The notes beneath the pieces are model-generated. The model saw only the letters and a list, made by a program, of their open reading frames with translations, was not told the origin of the DNA and did no database searches. A DNA stretch of 39,143 nt from Pseudomonadota bacterium (lineage in GTDB: Bacteria > Pseudomonadota > Alphaproteobacteria > Caulobacterales > Caulobacteraceae), in assembly GCA_023456105.1 (NCBI GenBank), contig JAEYAO010000024.1, positions 1 through 39,143 of the forward strand, in the 5' to 3' direction. Below, piece after piece: positions 27,681 through 35,898 of this stretch. Positions within the stretch are counted from its first letter, which is position 1, and each line of letters begins with the position of its first letter. The position numbers and the translations under genes were made by a program.

Positions 27681-28346
27681 ATGATCATCGTCCATCATCT
27701 GAACGACAGCCGCTCGCAGCGGGTGCTGTGGCTGCTCGAGGAACTCGGCCTGCCCTATGAGGTGCGGCGCCACCAGCGCGATGCGAAGACGCGCCTGGCG
27801 CCGCCTGAGCTGCGCGCCGTCCACCCCTTGGGCAAGGCGCCGGTGATCGAGGACGGCGATGTCCGCGTGGCCGAGACCGGCGCCATCGTCGAATATCTTC
27901 TGGAGACGCATGGCGCGGGCCGCCTGCGCCCGCCGGCGGGAACGGAGGACGGGCGTCGCTTCACCTACTGGCTGCACTACGCCGAAGGCTCCGCCATGCC
28001 GCCGCTGCTGCTGAAACTGGTGTTCGGCCTGCTGCCGGCCCGCTCGCCCGCCCTGTTGAAGCCGCTGGTCCGCGGGATCGCCGCCAAGGCGCAGAGCGGT
28101 TTCGTGGATCCGCAGGTGAAGACCCACGTCGCCTTCTGGGAAGCCGAACTCGGACGGTCGGACTGGTTCGCGGGCGAAGATTTCAGCGCCGCCGACATCA
28201 TGATGAGCTTTCCGGTGGAGGCGGGCGCCGATCGCGCCTTTGACCGCTCGGCCCATCCGCGCCTCGACGCCTTCCTCAAGACCATCCATGCGCGCCCCGC
28301 CTATCACCGGGCGCTTGAGCGCGGCGGCCCCTACACCTACGCGTGA
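27681..28346 (+). CDS. Glutathione S-transferase family protein
   Basis: This 221-residue cytosolic protein has the thioredoxin-like N-terminal domain of GSTs (S-R-S-Q-R-V-L-W-L-L-E-E-L-G-L-P-Y-E at about 9-26). The glutathione-site segment is G-K-A-P-V-I-E-D followed by E-T-G-A-I. An all-helical C-terminal domain includes F-S-A-A-D-I-M-M-S-F, the usual N-capping-box motif. The substrate is unknown; detoxification is the general role. It lies 41 bases after the small basic protein and could share its transcript. Confidence 0.92.
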   Translation: MIIVHHLNDSRSQRVLWLLEELGLPYEVRRHQRDAKTRLAPPELRAVHPLGKAPVIEDGDVRVAETGAIVEYLLETHGAGRLRPPAGTEDGRRFTYWLHYAEGSAMPPLLLKLVFGLLPARSPALLKPLVRGIAAKAQSGFVDPQVKTHVAFWEAELGRSDWFAGEDFSAADIMMSFPVEAGADRAFDRSAHPRLDAFLKTIHARPAYHRALERGGPYTYA

Positions 28347-28362
28347 ACAAGAAGGCGACACG

Positions 28363-28387
28363 GCAACCGGCGCGCGTCTTGCACGTT
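28363..28387 (+). promoter_or_regulatory. Degenerate sigma-EcfG-like promoter, very close to the next start codon
   Basis: GCAAC (28363-28367), 16 bases and CGTT (28384-28387) precede the ATG at 28396 by only eight bases, so transcription would be almost leaderless. One -35 mismatch and the tight placement make it a weak call. Confidence 0.25.
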
Positions 28388-28395
28388 CGGATCGC

Positions 28396-28596
28396 ATGCG
28401 TATTCAAACCATTCAGATCGTCGCAGGCCTCATGGCCGCCGTCGCCTTTGTTCTGGCATTCATGGCCGCGGGGGCGGTGATCGCCTCCAGCCTGTTCATG
28501 GTGCTGGGCATGGCCGCGCTGGCGTGGCTGGCGTGGAGTCTGATCAAACGCGTGGGCCGCCATCACCGCACGTCGGGTCCAACCAGCCGCGCTTGA
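28396..28596 (+). CDS. Small two-helix membrane protein
   Basis: This 66-residue protein has two hydrophobic stretches (about 8-30 and 33-50) and a basic tail R-V-G-R-H-H-R. No family is recognised. The frame is open further upstream inside the GST gene, but ATG 28396 gives a clean membrane protein. There is no clear ribosome site. The terminator at 28656-28680 would end it. Confidence 0.6.
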   Translation: MRIQTIQIVAGLMAAVAFVLAFMAAGAVIASSLFMVLGMAALAWLAWSLIKRVGRHHRTSGPTSRA

Positions 28597-28655
28597 TCGG
28601 CGCATCCGCGCGGACCCTTGAGTTTCTGAGCACGGCGCCCTAGCTTATTCGCCCC

Positions 28656-28680
28656 GGCCGCGACCGCCCCGCGGCCTTTT
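28656..28680 (+). terminator. Terminator before greA
   Basis: GGCCGC (28656-28661) pairs with GCGGCC (28671-28676) and four T follow. It insulates greA from the upstream genes. Confidence 0.6.
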
Positions 28681-28737
28681 CCGTGCCGATCTCCAAACTT
28701 TCCAGTCTCCGGGCGACAACAAGAAAATCACGACACA

Positions 28738-29211
28738 ATGGAAAAAGTGCCGATGACGGCCGAGGGCTATCGCGTCCTCGACGATCAACTGAAGCAATTG
28801 AAGTCGGTCGAACGGCCGAGCGTCATCGCCGCCATCTCCGAGGCGCGCGAGCACGGCGACCTGTCCGAAAACGCCGAATACCACGCGGCCAAGGAGCGCC
28901 AGGGCTGGATCGAGGGCCAGATCGCCGAGATCGAGGACAAGATCAGCCGCGCCCAGGTCATCGACGTGTCCAAGCTGTCCGGCGATCAGGTCAAGTTCGG
29001 CGCCACCGTCACCGTGGTGGACGAGGACACCGAGGAAGAGAGCCGCTACCAGATCGTCGGCGAGCACGAAGCCGATGTGAAGCAGGGCAAGATCTCCATC
29101 GCCTCGCCCATCGCCCGCGCCATGATCTCCAAGGAAGTCGGCGACGTGGTCGAGGTGAACACCCCCGGCGGCGTCAAGGCGTACGAAATCCTGAAGGTCG
29201 AGTGGAAGTAG
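28738..29211 (+). CDS. greA: Transcription elongation factor GreA
   Basis: GreA enters the RNA polymerase secondary channel and stimulates cleavage of backtracked transcripts. The 157-residue protein has the family plan. The N-terminal coiled coil includes A-R-E-H-G-D-L-S-E-N-A-E-Y-H-A-A-K-E-R, whose acidic D and E sit at the tip. The C-terminal globular domain ends S-P-I-A-R-A-M-I-S-K and G-D-V-V-E-V. The ATG at 28738 has no strong ribosome site and lies in a relatively A-rich leader. Confidence 0.96.
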   Translation: MEKVPMTAEGYRVLDDQLKQLKSVERPSVIAAISEAREHGDLSENAEYHAAKERQGWIEGQIAEIEDKISRAQVIDVSKLSGDQVKFGATVTVVDEDTEEESRYQIVGEHEADVKQGKISIASPIARAMISKEVGDVVEVNTPGGVKAYEILKVEWK

Positions 29212-29232
29212 GCTGAGCCTCCTACGGCGGCG

Positions 29233-29496
29233 TCAATCGCCGCCGCCTCCATCGCCGCCGCTGTCGCCACCATCCGCGTGATCCGCGTGGTGGACGACCG
29301 GCGCGCCGCCGTCGCCAGCGTCAGACTTGCTCCGCTTCGGCTTCGCTGACAAGGCCACGCCCAACCCCGCTCCGATGGCCGCGCCCAGGCTCAGCCACAG
29401 CGCTATGTCGTCTGTCGCCGCGCCGATCGCCACACCGATCGAGACGCCCAGGGCGACCCCTATCGGCAGCCTCTCCGCACCGGTGCGCTTCTTCAT
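29233..29496 (-). CDS. Small glycine-zipper membrane protein with His/Asp/Gly tail
   Basis: This 87-residue hypothetical protein has two hydrophobic glycine-rich helices (about 10-30 and 34-52, with G-x3-G spacing). A basic K-P-K-R-S-K turn and a tail rich in H, D and G follow that could bind metal. The ATG at 29496 was preferred over an upstream in-frame start because it has a GGAGG site six bases before it. It is convergent with greA and divergent from trxB. Confidence 0.65.
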   Translation of the reverse strand: MKKRTGAERLPIGVALGVSIGVAIGAATDDIALWLSLGAAIGAGLGVALSAKPKRSKSDAGDGGAPVVHHADHADGGDSGGDGGGGD

Positions 29497-29563
29497 GCCC
29501 GCCTCCGCGATGAAGCCGCAGACTAGCATCGCATCCGGCGGAATCAGCGACTAAATAGCGGCC

Positions 29564-30577
29564 ATGACCCAAGCCGCCCCCCGCTCCGTCCGCGTCGCCA
29601 TCATCGGCTCCGGCCCCGCCGGCTGGACCGCCGCCATCTACGCCGCCCGCGCCTCGCTCAACCCGGTGGTGATCGCCGGCATCCAGCCGGGCGGCCAGCT
29701 GACCATCACCACCGACGTGGAGAACTACCCGGGCTTTGCAGACACCATCCAGGGCCCTTGGCTGATGGAGCAGATGCAGGCGCAAGCCCTGCATGTGGGG
29801 ACAGAGGTCATCCACGACATCGTCACCTCGGCCGACCTGTCGCAACGCCCGTTTCGCCTGACGCTGGACAGCGGCGAGCAGGTCCTGGCGGAGACGGTGA
29901 TCATCTCGACCGGCGCCCAGGCCAAGTGGCTGGGGTTGAGCTCGGAGGCCGCCTATCAGGGCTTCGGCGTCTCGGCCTGCGCCACCTGCGACGGCTTCTT
30001 CTATCGCGGCAAGGAAGTGGTCGTGGTCGGCGGCGGCAACACGGCGGTTGAGGAGGCGCTGTTCCTGACCAACTTCGCCTCCAAGGTGACGGTGGTCCAC
30101 CGCCGCGACGAGTTCCGCGCCGAGAAGATCCTGCAGGACCGCCTGTTCGCCCACCCCAAGGTCGAGGTGATCTGGAACCATGCCGTGGAGGAAATCCTGG
30201 GCGTCGTGGATGGCGTGGCGCGCAACGTCACGGGCGTCCGGCTGAAGCACGCGAGCGACGGCTCAAGCCGCGAGATCGCCGCCGACGGCGTCTTCATCGC
30301 CATCGGCCACGCGCCGTCGTCGGAACTGTTCAAGGGTCAGCTGGAGACGAACTCAGGCGGCTATCTGCGGGTGACGCCGGGCACGGCCTCGACCGCCATC
30401 GAAGGGGTCTGGGCGGCCGGCGACGTGACCGACGACGTCTATCGCCAGGCCGTCACCGCCGCCGGCATGGGCTGCATGGCCGCGCTGGAGGCCAGCCGCT
30501 TCCTGGCCGAGCAGGACCACAAGGCCGCCGGACATCCGATCCCGCACAAGGAAGCCGAAAAGATCGGGGTCTGGTGA
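29564..30577 (+). CDS. trxB: Thioredoxin-disulfide reductase
   Basis: TrxB reduces thioredoxin with NADPH through FAD and a redox-active cysteine pair. The 337-residue protein has the FAD motif G-S-G-P-A-G (15-20), G-G-Q-L near 43, the active site C139-A-T-C142-D-G and the NADPH motif G-G-G-N-T-A (156-161). The FAD-binding ending is A-G-D-V-T-D. Length is typical with a slightly long tail. It is a single gene. The hairpin overlapping its stop (30573-30592) separates it from the convergent response regulator. Confidence 0.96.
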   Translation: MTQAAPRSVRVAIIGSGPAGWTAAIYAARASLNPVVIAGIQPGGQLTITTDVENYPGFADTIQGPWLMEQMQAQALHVGTEVIHDIVTSADLSQRPFRLTLDSGEQVLAETVIISTGAQAKWLGLSSEAAYQGFGVSACATCDGFFYRGKEVVVVGGGNTAVEEALFLTNFASKVTVVHRRDEFRAEKILQDRLFAHPKVEVIWNHAVEEILGVVDGVARNVTGVRLKHASDGSSREIAADGVFIAIGHAPSSELFKGQLETNSGGYLRVTPGTASTAIEGVWAAGDVTDDVYRQAVTAAGMGCMAALEASRFLAEQDHKAAGHPIPHKEAEKIGVW

Positions 30578-30592
30578 CCGTCTTTGGTCACC
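30573..30592. terminator. Bidirectional hairpin between convergent trxB and the response regulator
   Basis: GGTGACC (30573-30579) and GGTCACC (30586-30592) form a perfect 7-bp stem around GTCTTT and include the trxB stop codon. It could act for both converging transcripts but has no T run. Confidence 0.45.
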
Positions 30593-30599
30593 GGCGGGT

Positions 30600-31007
30600 T
30601 CAGCCGAACAGTTGCAGCCCGACCGGCGTGGCGACGGAAGACTGCCCGCCGCGGCGTCGCAGGGCGTAATCGACCGCGGTCTGCACGGCCTGTTCGTCGG
30701 TCGGCTTGGACAGCACGCCGATCGTGCCGGCGACCCCGTTGCGGACCATCCCGGGATTGGCGGTCATGAACAGGACGGTGACGCCCTGCTCCTGACCCAG
30801 CTCCCGCCCCAGGTCGATACCGGTGGCGCCGTCGGACAGGTGTATGTCCACCAGGGCCAGATCGACCTCCGTCTCGCGGACAAGGTCGCGCGCGGCCTTC
30901 GCGGTCGCGGCGACGCCGACCACCTCGTGGCCAAGGTCCTCCAGCACGAAGCGCAGCTCCATCGCCACCAGCACTTCGTCTTCGATGATCAGAATACGCG
31001 CGGGCAT
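30600..31007 (-). CDS. Single-domain response regulator
   Basis: This 135-residue receiver domain has no output domain. It shows the acidic pocket E9-D10-E11, phospho-acceptor D54 (V-D-I-H-L), the switch threonine T82 in F-M-T-A-N-P and lysine K101 in S-K-P. It lies 61 bases after the HWE kinase on the same strand and is its obvious partner, passing phosphate on or acting as a sink. It lacks the F-A-T-G-hydrophobic-Y motif of the general-stress single-domain regulators and the sigma-like domain of PhyR. The ATG at 31007 starts just before the first strand, though the frame stays open upstream. Confidence 0.9.
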   Translation of the reverse strand: MPARILIIEDEVLVAMELRFVLEDLGHEVVGVAATAKAARDLVRETEVDLALVDIHLSDGATGIDLGRELGQEQGVTVLFMTANPGMVRNGVAGTIGVLSKPTDEQAVQTAVDYALRRRGGQSSVATPVGLQLFG

Positions 31008-31068
31008 CAACAGCGGGATCCAGTGATCGGTCGAAACGCCACTCTGGAGCAATAGTTCCAACAATCGG

Positions 31069-33009
31069 TCAACGGTCTGCGGCGCCGGCGGCCCGTCGCC
31101 GCGCCAGCGCCGTTGCCGGCAGATCCACAAGAATCCTAAGCCCCTCCGGCCGCCACTCGTGGCTGAGCTTGCCTCCAAGCTGCGCCTCCACCGAAAGCTT
31201 GGTCAGCGAGGAGCCGAAGCCCGCCCGCTCCGGCGAACCTTCGACGACAGGTCCGCCGGTCTCCACCCACTTCAGCAGGAAACGATCTCCGACAAGGGCG
31301 GTGCTCAGGTCCACCCGCCCGTCGCCGTTGGACAGCGCTCCGTATTTCGCCGCATTGGTCGCCAGTTCATGGAACAGCAGCGCGACGGAGGTGGCGGCCT
31401 GGTCGTCGAACACCGCGTCGTCGCCCGAGATCCTCACCCGGGACGCGCCCTCCCCGTCCGCATAGGGCTGGAAAAGCGAGTGCAGAAAGGCGTGCAGTGT
31501 GGTCGGTCCCACCAACGGACGGGAGGCTTCCGTATGCGGCCTGACGAATTCATGCGCGCGCGCCAGAGCCGCGATGCGGGTCCGCAGCGAGCCGGCGAAC
31601 GGCTTGGCTTCCGGATACTGCCGCGCGGACAGAGCGACCAGCGCGCTGACCACGGCGAAGACGTTCTTGATGCGGTGGCTCAGCTCCTGACTGATCAGTT
31701 CGCGACCGTGCTCCAGTTGCTTCAAGTCATCGATGTCGGTGCAGGTGCCGAACCAGCGCGTGATCTCGCCCTCACCGTTGCGCAAGCTCAAGGCTCGGCC
31801 GAGTACCCAGCGGTATACCCCCGAGTGGTGCCTCAACCGATATTCGATGTCGTACGGTTCGCCCGTCTCCAGACTATGACGCCAGCGGCTCCAGGCCCGT
31901 TCGCGATCATCCGGATGAAACAGCTCATTCCATTCGTCGCCGTCGCTTGACCCCGCCGGCACGCCGGTAAACTCGTACCAGCGCGCATTATAGAAGTCGT
32001 GATAGCCGTCAGGCCGGGTCGACCAAACCATCTGCGGCATGGCGTCGGTCAGGACGCGAAACCGGGCCTCGCTTTCGCTCAACGCCGAGGCGATCTCGGC
32101 AAGGCGTTGGTCCTTGTGCCGACGATCGGTCACATCAACCGAGACGCCGGGCAAGCGCACCACCTTTCCGGTCGCGTCCCGATAGGCCCGCCCCCGCGCC
32201 ACGACCCAGCGCACCTCGCCTCGCGGGTCGATCAAACGATATTCGCTGACGAACGGTTCGTCGGACGCGATCGCCGCCTCGATGTCACGCGCCAGCTGTT
32301 CGCGATCGTCGGGATGAACGTGACGGGTGAAGCGCTCGATCGGCACGCCTGCCCCGGCTTCTTCCACGCTGACGCCGTACTGTCGCGCGAAACCGGCATC
32401 GGCCACCACCCGATCCTCGACGATGTTCCAGTCCCATTCGCCGACATGGTCGGATGCGTCCAGAACGCGACGGCTGACATCCTCGGCCAACCGCTTCTGC
32501 TGCAGCGCGCGACGAAGGCGCAGTTGAACCATAACCTGGGACGCCAGCGTGCGCAGCGTCTGCTCCTGAAGCTCGGAAAGGCCCTCCGGCCTCGGGCGGG
32601 TGTCCAGCACGCACAGGGTGCCGATCGGAAGCCCCGCCTCGTCCTTCAGCAGCACCCCGGCATAGAAACGAAGCTTGGCTTCGCCCGTGACTAACGGGTT
32701 GCACTCGAACCGAGGATCGAGAGTGGCGTCGCGCACCACCATGCTGTCCTGCTCGAGCAGCGCCCGGGCGCAGAATGAGCTGTCCAGCGGCGTCTCGCGC
32801 ACGCCCAGACCGACCTCGGCCTTGAACCACTGGCGGTCCGTGTCGATCAGGTTCACGACCGCGATCGGCGCTTCGCAGATGCGTGCAACCAGCGCCACGA
32901 TGTCGTCAAAAGCCGGCTCTCGTTCGGTGTCCAGGATGTCGAACGAACGCAATGCGGCGACACGCTCGGCCTCGTCCCACCCAGGACTGTCTTGTTTCAG
33001 GTGGGTCAC
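31069..33009 (-). CDS. GAF-PAS-PAS sensor histidine kinase, HWE family
   Basis: This 646-residue protein has no membrane segment, so it is probably a cytosolic sensor. The order is a GAF domain (about 30-170), two PAS domains (about 185-295 and 315-430) each followed by a PAC-like strand set, then the HWE kinase core. The core has the phospho-acceptor histidine H445 in E-L-S-H-R-I-K-N, the N box H-E-L-A-T-N-A-A-K-Y-G (547-557) and the W581-x-E583 motif that names the family. HWE kinases often feed the general stress response or light signalling in Alphaproteobacteria. No LOV cysteine motif is seen. GTG 33009, with GAGAGGAC upstream, is my preferred start; the frame is open 19 codons further. 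Confidence 0.93.
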   Translation of the reverse strand: MTHLKQDSPGWDEAERVAALRSFDILDTEREPAFDDIVALVARICEAPIAVVNLIDTDRQWFKAEVGLGVRETPLDSSFCARALLEQDSMVVRDATLDPRFECNPLVTGEAKLRFYAGVLLKDEAGLPIGTLCVLDTRPRPEGLSELQEQTLRTLASQVMVQLRLRRALQQKRLAEDVSRRVLDASDHVGEWDWNIVEDRVVADAGFARQYGVSVEEAGAGVPIERFTRHVHPDDREQLARDIEAAIASDEPFVSEYRLIDPRGEVRWVVARGRAYRDATGKVVRLPGVSVDVTDRRHKDQRLAEIASALSESEARFRVLTDAMPQMVWSTRPDGYHDFYNARWYEFTGVPAGSSDGDEWNELFHPDDRERAWSRWRHSLETGEPYDIEYRLRHHSGVYRWVLGRALSLRNGEGEITRWFGTCTDIDDLKQLEHGRELISQELSHRIKNVFAVVSALVALSARQYPEAKPFAGSLRTRIAALARAHEFVRPHTEASRPLVGPTTLHAFLHSLFQPYADGEGASRVRISGDDAVFDDQAATSVALLFHELATNAAKYGALSNGDGRVDLSTALVGDRFLLKWVETGGPVVEGSPERAGFGSSLTKLSVEAQLGGKLSHEWRPEGLRILVDLPATALARRRAAGAADR

Positions 33010-33099
33010 GCCCGGAAGTCCTCTCGCCGGCGGCCAATGCCGCTCAACCCCAATGCGTCCACACACATGGATGTTGCAAGCGCAAGTCGCCGGTTCGCA

Positions 33100-34284
33100 T
33101 CAGCTGGCCGGACGCCCGACTTCCTCCACCTCCATGATCGCCACGCCCGGCGGAGGCGGAGCCACTGGTGCGGCTGTGGGGACGGGGGCGGCCTTGGAGG
33201 CCTCCAGCGCCTGAAGACGAGCGTTGATGGCCTTGACCTCGTCCTGGGTCGGCAGGCGACGTCCCCCCAGGCTGGCGACGCCTACCACGCGGGTCTGACC
33301 GTCCACCTCGACTGTCTTCAGGGCCTCGGCGGCCTCGGGCGGCAGGCCGCCGGTGGCCTCGCCCGCCTCGGGGCCCGTCTTGATCAGGCGCGGGCGCGAA
33401 AAGCGCGCCTCGTCGATCAGCGGCTCATGCCCCCTGTAGACGGTGCGGAAGGCGGCGGTTTCGCCATAGACGCCCTTCCAGCGATAGAAGATGTGCGCGC
33501 CGATCTGGGTGATCTTGGCCACCGTCGGCGCCCACCACGGATGCACATAGTCGGCATGGTAGTGGGTGGCGGTGCCGACCTGCGTCGCCACGTGACCGGA
33601 CAGCGCGCGCTCGGCCACGATCCTGGCGCGGTCCCATGCCCATGCCACCGGCGTCTGCGCGAGGGAGCCGTCGCAGGTGAAGCTGAACTGACAGCCCGTG
33701 ACGCGCTCGGCGCCTTCAAACACCACGCCGCAGACCGTGTTGGCGTAGTTGGGGTCGCGCACGCGGTTCAGCACTACCTGCGCCACCGCCTCCTGGCCGT
33801 CTGTGGGCTCAAGCGCGGCCTCAAAATAGACGGCCTGGGTCAGGCAGCGCAGCGCGCGCCGGCGATCCTCGGCTGTGGCGGCGTCGAAGACAAAGGGTTT
33901 GGCCGGCCGCAGGGCGCCGGTGCTGGGCGTAGCCGCGTTCAGCCTCTGAGCCTCCAGCCCGCTGCGGCCGAGATCGAGCCCCGGCCGCCCGGCCAGGCTC
34001 AGGCTCTCCCAACCTGGCGTAAGCCCCAGCAGCGCAGGGTGCAGCACCGACGGATCATGACGTGCGGCCACGGACAGTTGCGCCGGGTCCATGCGCGACG
34101 TCAGGGCCGAGAGCCCCTTAGGTCCCAGATCGCCGCCGGTCAGCCGCGACACCCGTTCGGCGGTGCGATCCACGTCCGGGCGCGGGCTCGATCCGGCCGA
34201 CATGGCGACGCCGAGAACGGCAGCCACGGCCGGCGCGGCCGCTCCCGCCCGCCTCAGCAGCCCCTTGATCCGGTTCTGATCCAC
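33100..34284 (-). CDS. SleB-type cell wall hydrolase
   Basis: This 394-residue protein has an N-terminal hydrophobic segment (about 14-30), a poorly conserved linker and a Hydrolase_2 (SleB/CwlJ) catalytic domain at about 147-275. The domain would cut peptidoglycan, probably as a lytic transglycosylase. The key region reads C-L-T-Q-A-V-Y-F-E-A-A-L-E, with the catalytic glutamate (E155) kept but the usual A-R-G-E altered to A-A-L-E. V-A-Q-V-V-L-N-R-V and G-C-Q-F-S-F-T-C follow. The C-terminal 110 residues are low-complexity and proline-rich. The start is GTG 34284, 21 bases after dps, so it forms an operon with dps. A paralogue is at 36215-37354. Confidence 0.88.
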   Translation of the reverse strand: MDQNRIKGLLRRAGAAAPAVAAVLGVAMSAGSSPRPDVDRTAERVSRLTGGDLGPKGLSALTSRMDPAQLSVAARHDPSVLHPALLGLTPGWESLSLAGRPGLDLGRSGLEAQRLNAATPSTGALRPAKPFVFDAATAEDRRRALRCLTQAVYFEAALEPTDGQEAVAQVVLNRVRDPNYANTVCGVVFEGAERVTGCQFSFTCDGSLAQTPVAWAWDRARIVAERALSGHVATQVGTATHYHADYVHPWWAPTVAKITQIGAHIFYRWKGVYGETAAFRTVYRGHEPLIDEARFSRPRLIKTGPEAGEATGGLPPEAAEALKTVEVDGQTRVVGVASLGGRRLPTQDEVKAINARLQALEASKAAPVPTAAPVAPPPPGVAIMEVEEVGRPAS

Positions 34285-34305
34285 GCGGCTTTTCCTGGGC
34301 CCGCC

Positions 34306-34785
34306 TCAGCGGCCGCCCAGGGTCGAGCGCAGCATCCAGGCGAACTTCTCATGCGCGCCCAGGCGCTGGGTCAGGAGGTCGACGGTGACGTCGTCGCCGT
34401 CCTCGTCCGCCACCTCGATCGCGGCGCGCATGGTGGCGATCAGCGTCTCGTGGTCGCGCATCAGCTCGTTCAGCATCTCGGGGGCGCTCTTTTCCGGGTC
34501 GCCGTCCTTGATCGAGGTCAGGTTGGCGAAGGCGGCGTAGCCCTGCGGCGCCAGGACGCCGAGCGCCCGGATGCGTTCGGCCACATCGTCCAACGCCTCC
34601 CACATGTCGCGGTACTGCTGTTCGAGCAGGTTGTGCAGGGCGAAGAACTCAGGCCCGCGGACGTTCCAGTGATAGCCGTGGGTCTTCAGATAGACGGCGT
34701 AGCTGTCGGCCAGAACCTTGGTCAGTTCAGAGGCGACGGCGCTGCGTTCGGACGCCGAAAGGCCGGTGTCGATGGTGGCGGTCAT
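34306..34785 (-). CDS. dps: Dps family ferroxidase/DNA-protecting protein
   Basis: Dps forms a 12-subunit shell that oxidises and stores iron with hydrogen peroxide and protects DNA. The 159-residue protein keeps all the ferroxidase-site residues with the spacing of E. coli Dps: H39, H51, E55, D66 and E70. The ending A-H-E-K-F-A-W-M-L-R-S is typical. There is no lysine-rich N-terminal tail, so direct DNA binding may be weak. It is the first gene of a run dps-sleB-kinase-regulator and has a possible stress promoter upstream. Confidence 0.95.
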   Translation of the reverse strand: MTATIDTGLSASERSAVASELTKVLADSYAVYLKTHGYHWNVRGPEFFALHNLLEQQYRDMWEALDDVAERIRALGVLAPQGYAAFANLTSIKDGDPEKSAPEMLNELMRDHETLIATMRAAIEVADEDGDDVTVDLLTQRLGAHEKFAWMLRSTLGGR

Positions 34786-34846
34786 GGGTTGCTCCCCTGG
34801 TCGTTACGAACGCCCGCACAAACGGGCTTGGCCGACGAGCCGCAGC

Positions 34847-34871
34847 AACGCGCAAGCCGGCGTGATGTTGC
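34847..34871 (-). promoter_or_regulatory. Degenerate sigma-EcfG-like promoter before dps
   Basis: On the minus strand GCAAC (34871-34867), 16 bases and CGTT (34850-34847) lie about 60 bases before the dps ATG. There is one -35 mismatch. dps is a frequent general-stress target, which raises the prior. Confidence 0.4.
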
Positions 34872-34939
34872 ACCTATATGGCTATGGCGGAGCCAAACGC
34901 GAGTCCGCCCGGTTCTCGCCCGGCGCCATGCGCGCCGAC

Positions 34940-34972
34940 AAAAAAAGGCGCGCCGCGATGCCGCGACGCGCC
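34940..34972 (-). terminator. Rho-independent terminator of the DUF6481 gene
   Basis: On the minus strand an 11-bp GC stem with one T-G wobble and a GCAT loop is followed by seven T. It is 25 bases past the stop at 34998 and isolates this gene from dps. Confidence 0.9.
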
Positions 34973-34997
34973 CTTGATGGATCAAGTCAGGAAGGGG

Positions 34998-35360
34998 TCA
35001 GCGCTTGCTGCGCGCCTTGCGGGCGGCGTAGCGGGCGTCGCGCGCCGCCTTCTGTTCTTCCTTGGTCAGCTGCTTGCGCTCCTTGCGGGCGGCGCGCTTC
35101 TCGGCGTCGACGGCTTCCTGGGCCAGGCGTTCGGCCTCCAGACGCGCGGCTTCCTTTTCCGCCTTTTCGCGGCGCAGCTCGGCCTTCGCCAGCTCGTGCT
35201 GCTGGCGCAGCGCCTCCTTCTCGGCCGCGCGCTTCTCGGCCAGCTTGTCGAACTCGGGATCCGGCGCAGCCGCCTTGGGCTTGAACTTCGCCAGCAGCGC
35301 CTTCTTGGCCTCCTGCTGGGCGGTGATGCGGTCGGAGAAGCCTGTTTTCAGATCTTTCAT
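34998..35360 (-). CDS. DUF6481-type lysine/alanine-rich coiled-coil protein
   Basis: This 120-residue, highly charged protein starts M-K-D-L-K-T-G-F-S-D-R and continues A-K-K-A-L-L-A-K-F-K-P-K, the recognisable opening of DUF6481 proteins. Residues 35-120 form one long K/E/R/A-rich helix, probably coiled coil, with a very basic end. Function is unknown; RNA or nucleoid binding is possible from charge. It is a single gene with its own terminator. GGAAC and CGTT elements upstream are 15 bases apart (35456-35479), one short of the stress consensus. Confidence 0.82.
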   Translation of the reverse strand: MKDLKTGFSDRITAQQEAKKALLAKFKPKAAAPDPEFDKLAEKRAAEKEALRQQHELAKAELRREKAEKEAARLEAERLAQEAVDAEKRAARKERKQLTKEEQKAARDARYAARKARSKR

Positions 35361-35579
35361 GCGGAGAGGTCGGGTGTCCTGCGATATGGGCCGCCAGGGC
35401 GGTCAGAAGGGTCATGCGGCGTGCAGCGGACCGGAAGCGCGCCGCACAAAGCGGAAACGCCTGCCGAAATCAAGGTTCCGGCCGCTGATCGCATCGACGG
35501 CGAAAGCCTCAGAGACGGTTTTTCCGCGTTTGGTGCAGATAGGACGCGATGGCGGGAAATCAACCGCCGGGCGCCGGCG

Positions 35580-35765
35580 TCAGCGCGGCTTGGCCGCCTG
35601 GCCCGCCGCCGCGCCGGCCGCTCCGCCCACGGCGGCGCCCACCGGACCCCCGACCAGCGCGCCCGCCAGGGCTCCGGTGGCCGAGCGCTGCTCGTTGGTC
35701 GTGCCGCAGGCGCCGAGCCCCGCCGCTCCCAACACGACCAGGGACAGAACTGCGATGCGGACCAT
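35580..35765 (-). CDS. Small glycine-zipper lipoprotein
   Basis: This 61-residue lipoprotein has a signal ending L-G-A-C (about residue 20), then a short polar stretch and a glycine-zipper helix (about 30-57, repeated G-x3-G) like those of osmotically inducible envelope lipoproteins. It should sit in the envelope, where zipper helices associate. ATG 35765 has an AAGGGTGG ribosome site. A perfect general-stress promoter precedes it, which fits an envelope-stress role. The exact function is unknown. Confidence 0.8.
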   Translation of the reverse strand: MVRIAVLSLVVLGAAGLGACGTTNEQRSATGALAGALVGGPVGAAVGGAAGAAAGQAAKPR

Positions 35766-35798
35766 GAACGCCACCCTTGCTGAATCTTCAGCCGCCTC

Positions 35799-35823
35799 AA
35801 CGGCGCAGCCTGGCCCGGGTTCC
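35799..35823 (-). promoter_or_regulatory. Sigma-EcfG general stress promoter before the lipoprotein
   Basis: On the minus strand GGAAC (35823-35819), 16 bases and CGTT (35802-35799) match the consensus exactly. The lipoprotein ATG is 33 bases downstream, giving a short leader. Confidence 0.68.
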
Positions 35824-35898
35824 GAATCGCCGTTCGTGTAGAACGACCGCGCCGCCACTTCTGCTCAGACCTGAAGGGCTTGCTCGTGAGAAGATGAT

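Noticed and set aside
35456..35479. General-stress promoter before the DUF6481 gene
   Set aside because: GGAAC and CGTT are present but 15 bases apart, one short of the accepted 16-17, and nearly 100 bases from the start codon; noted only in the gene entry.
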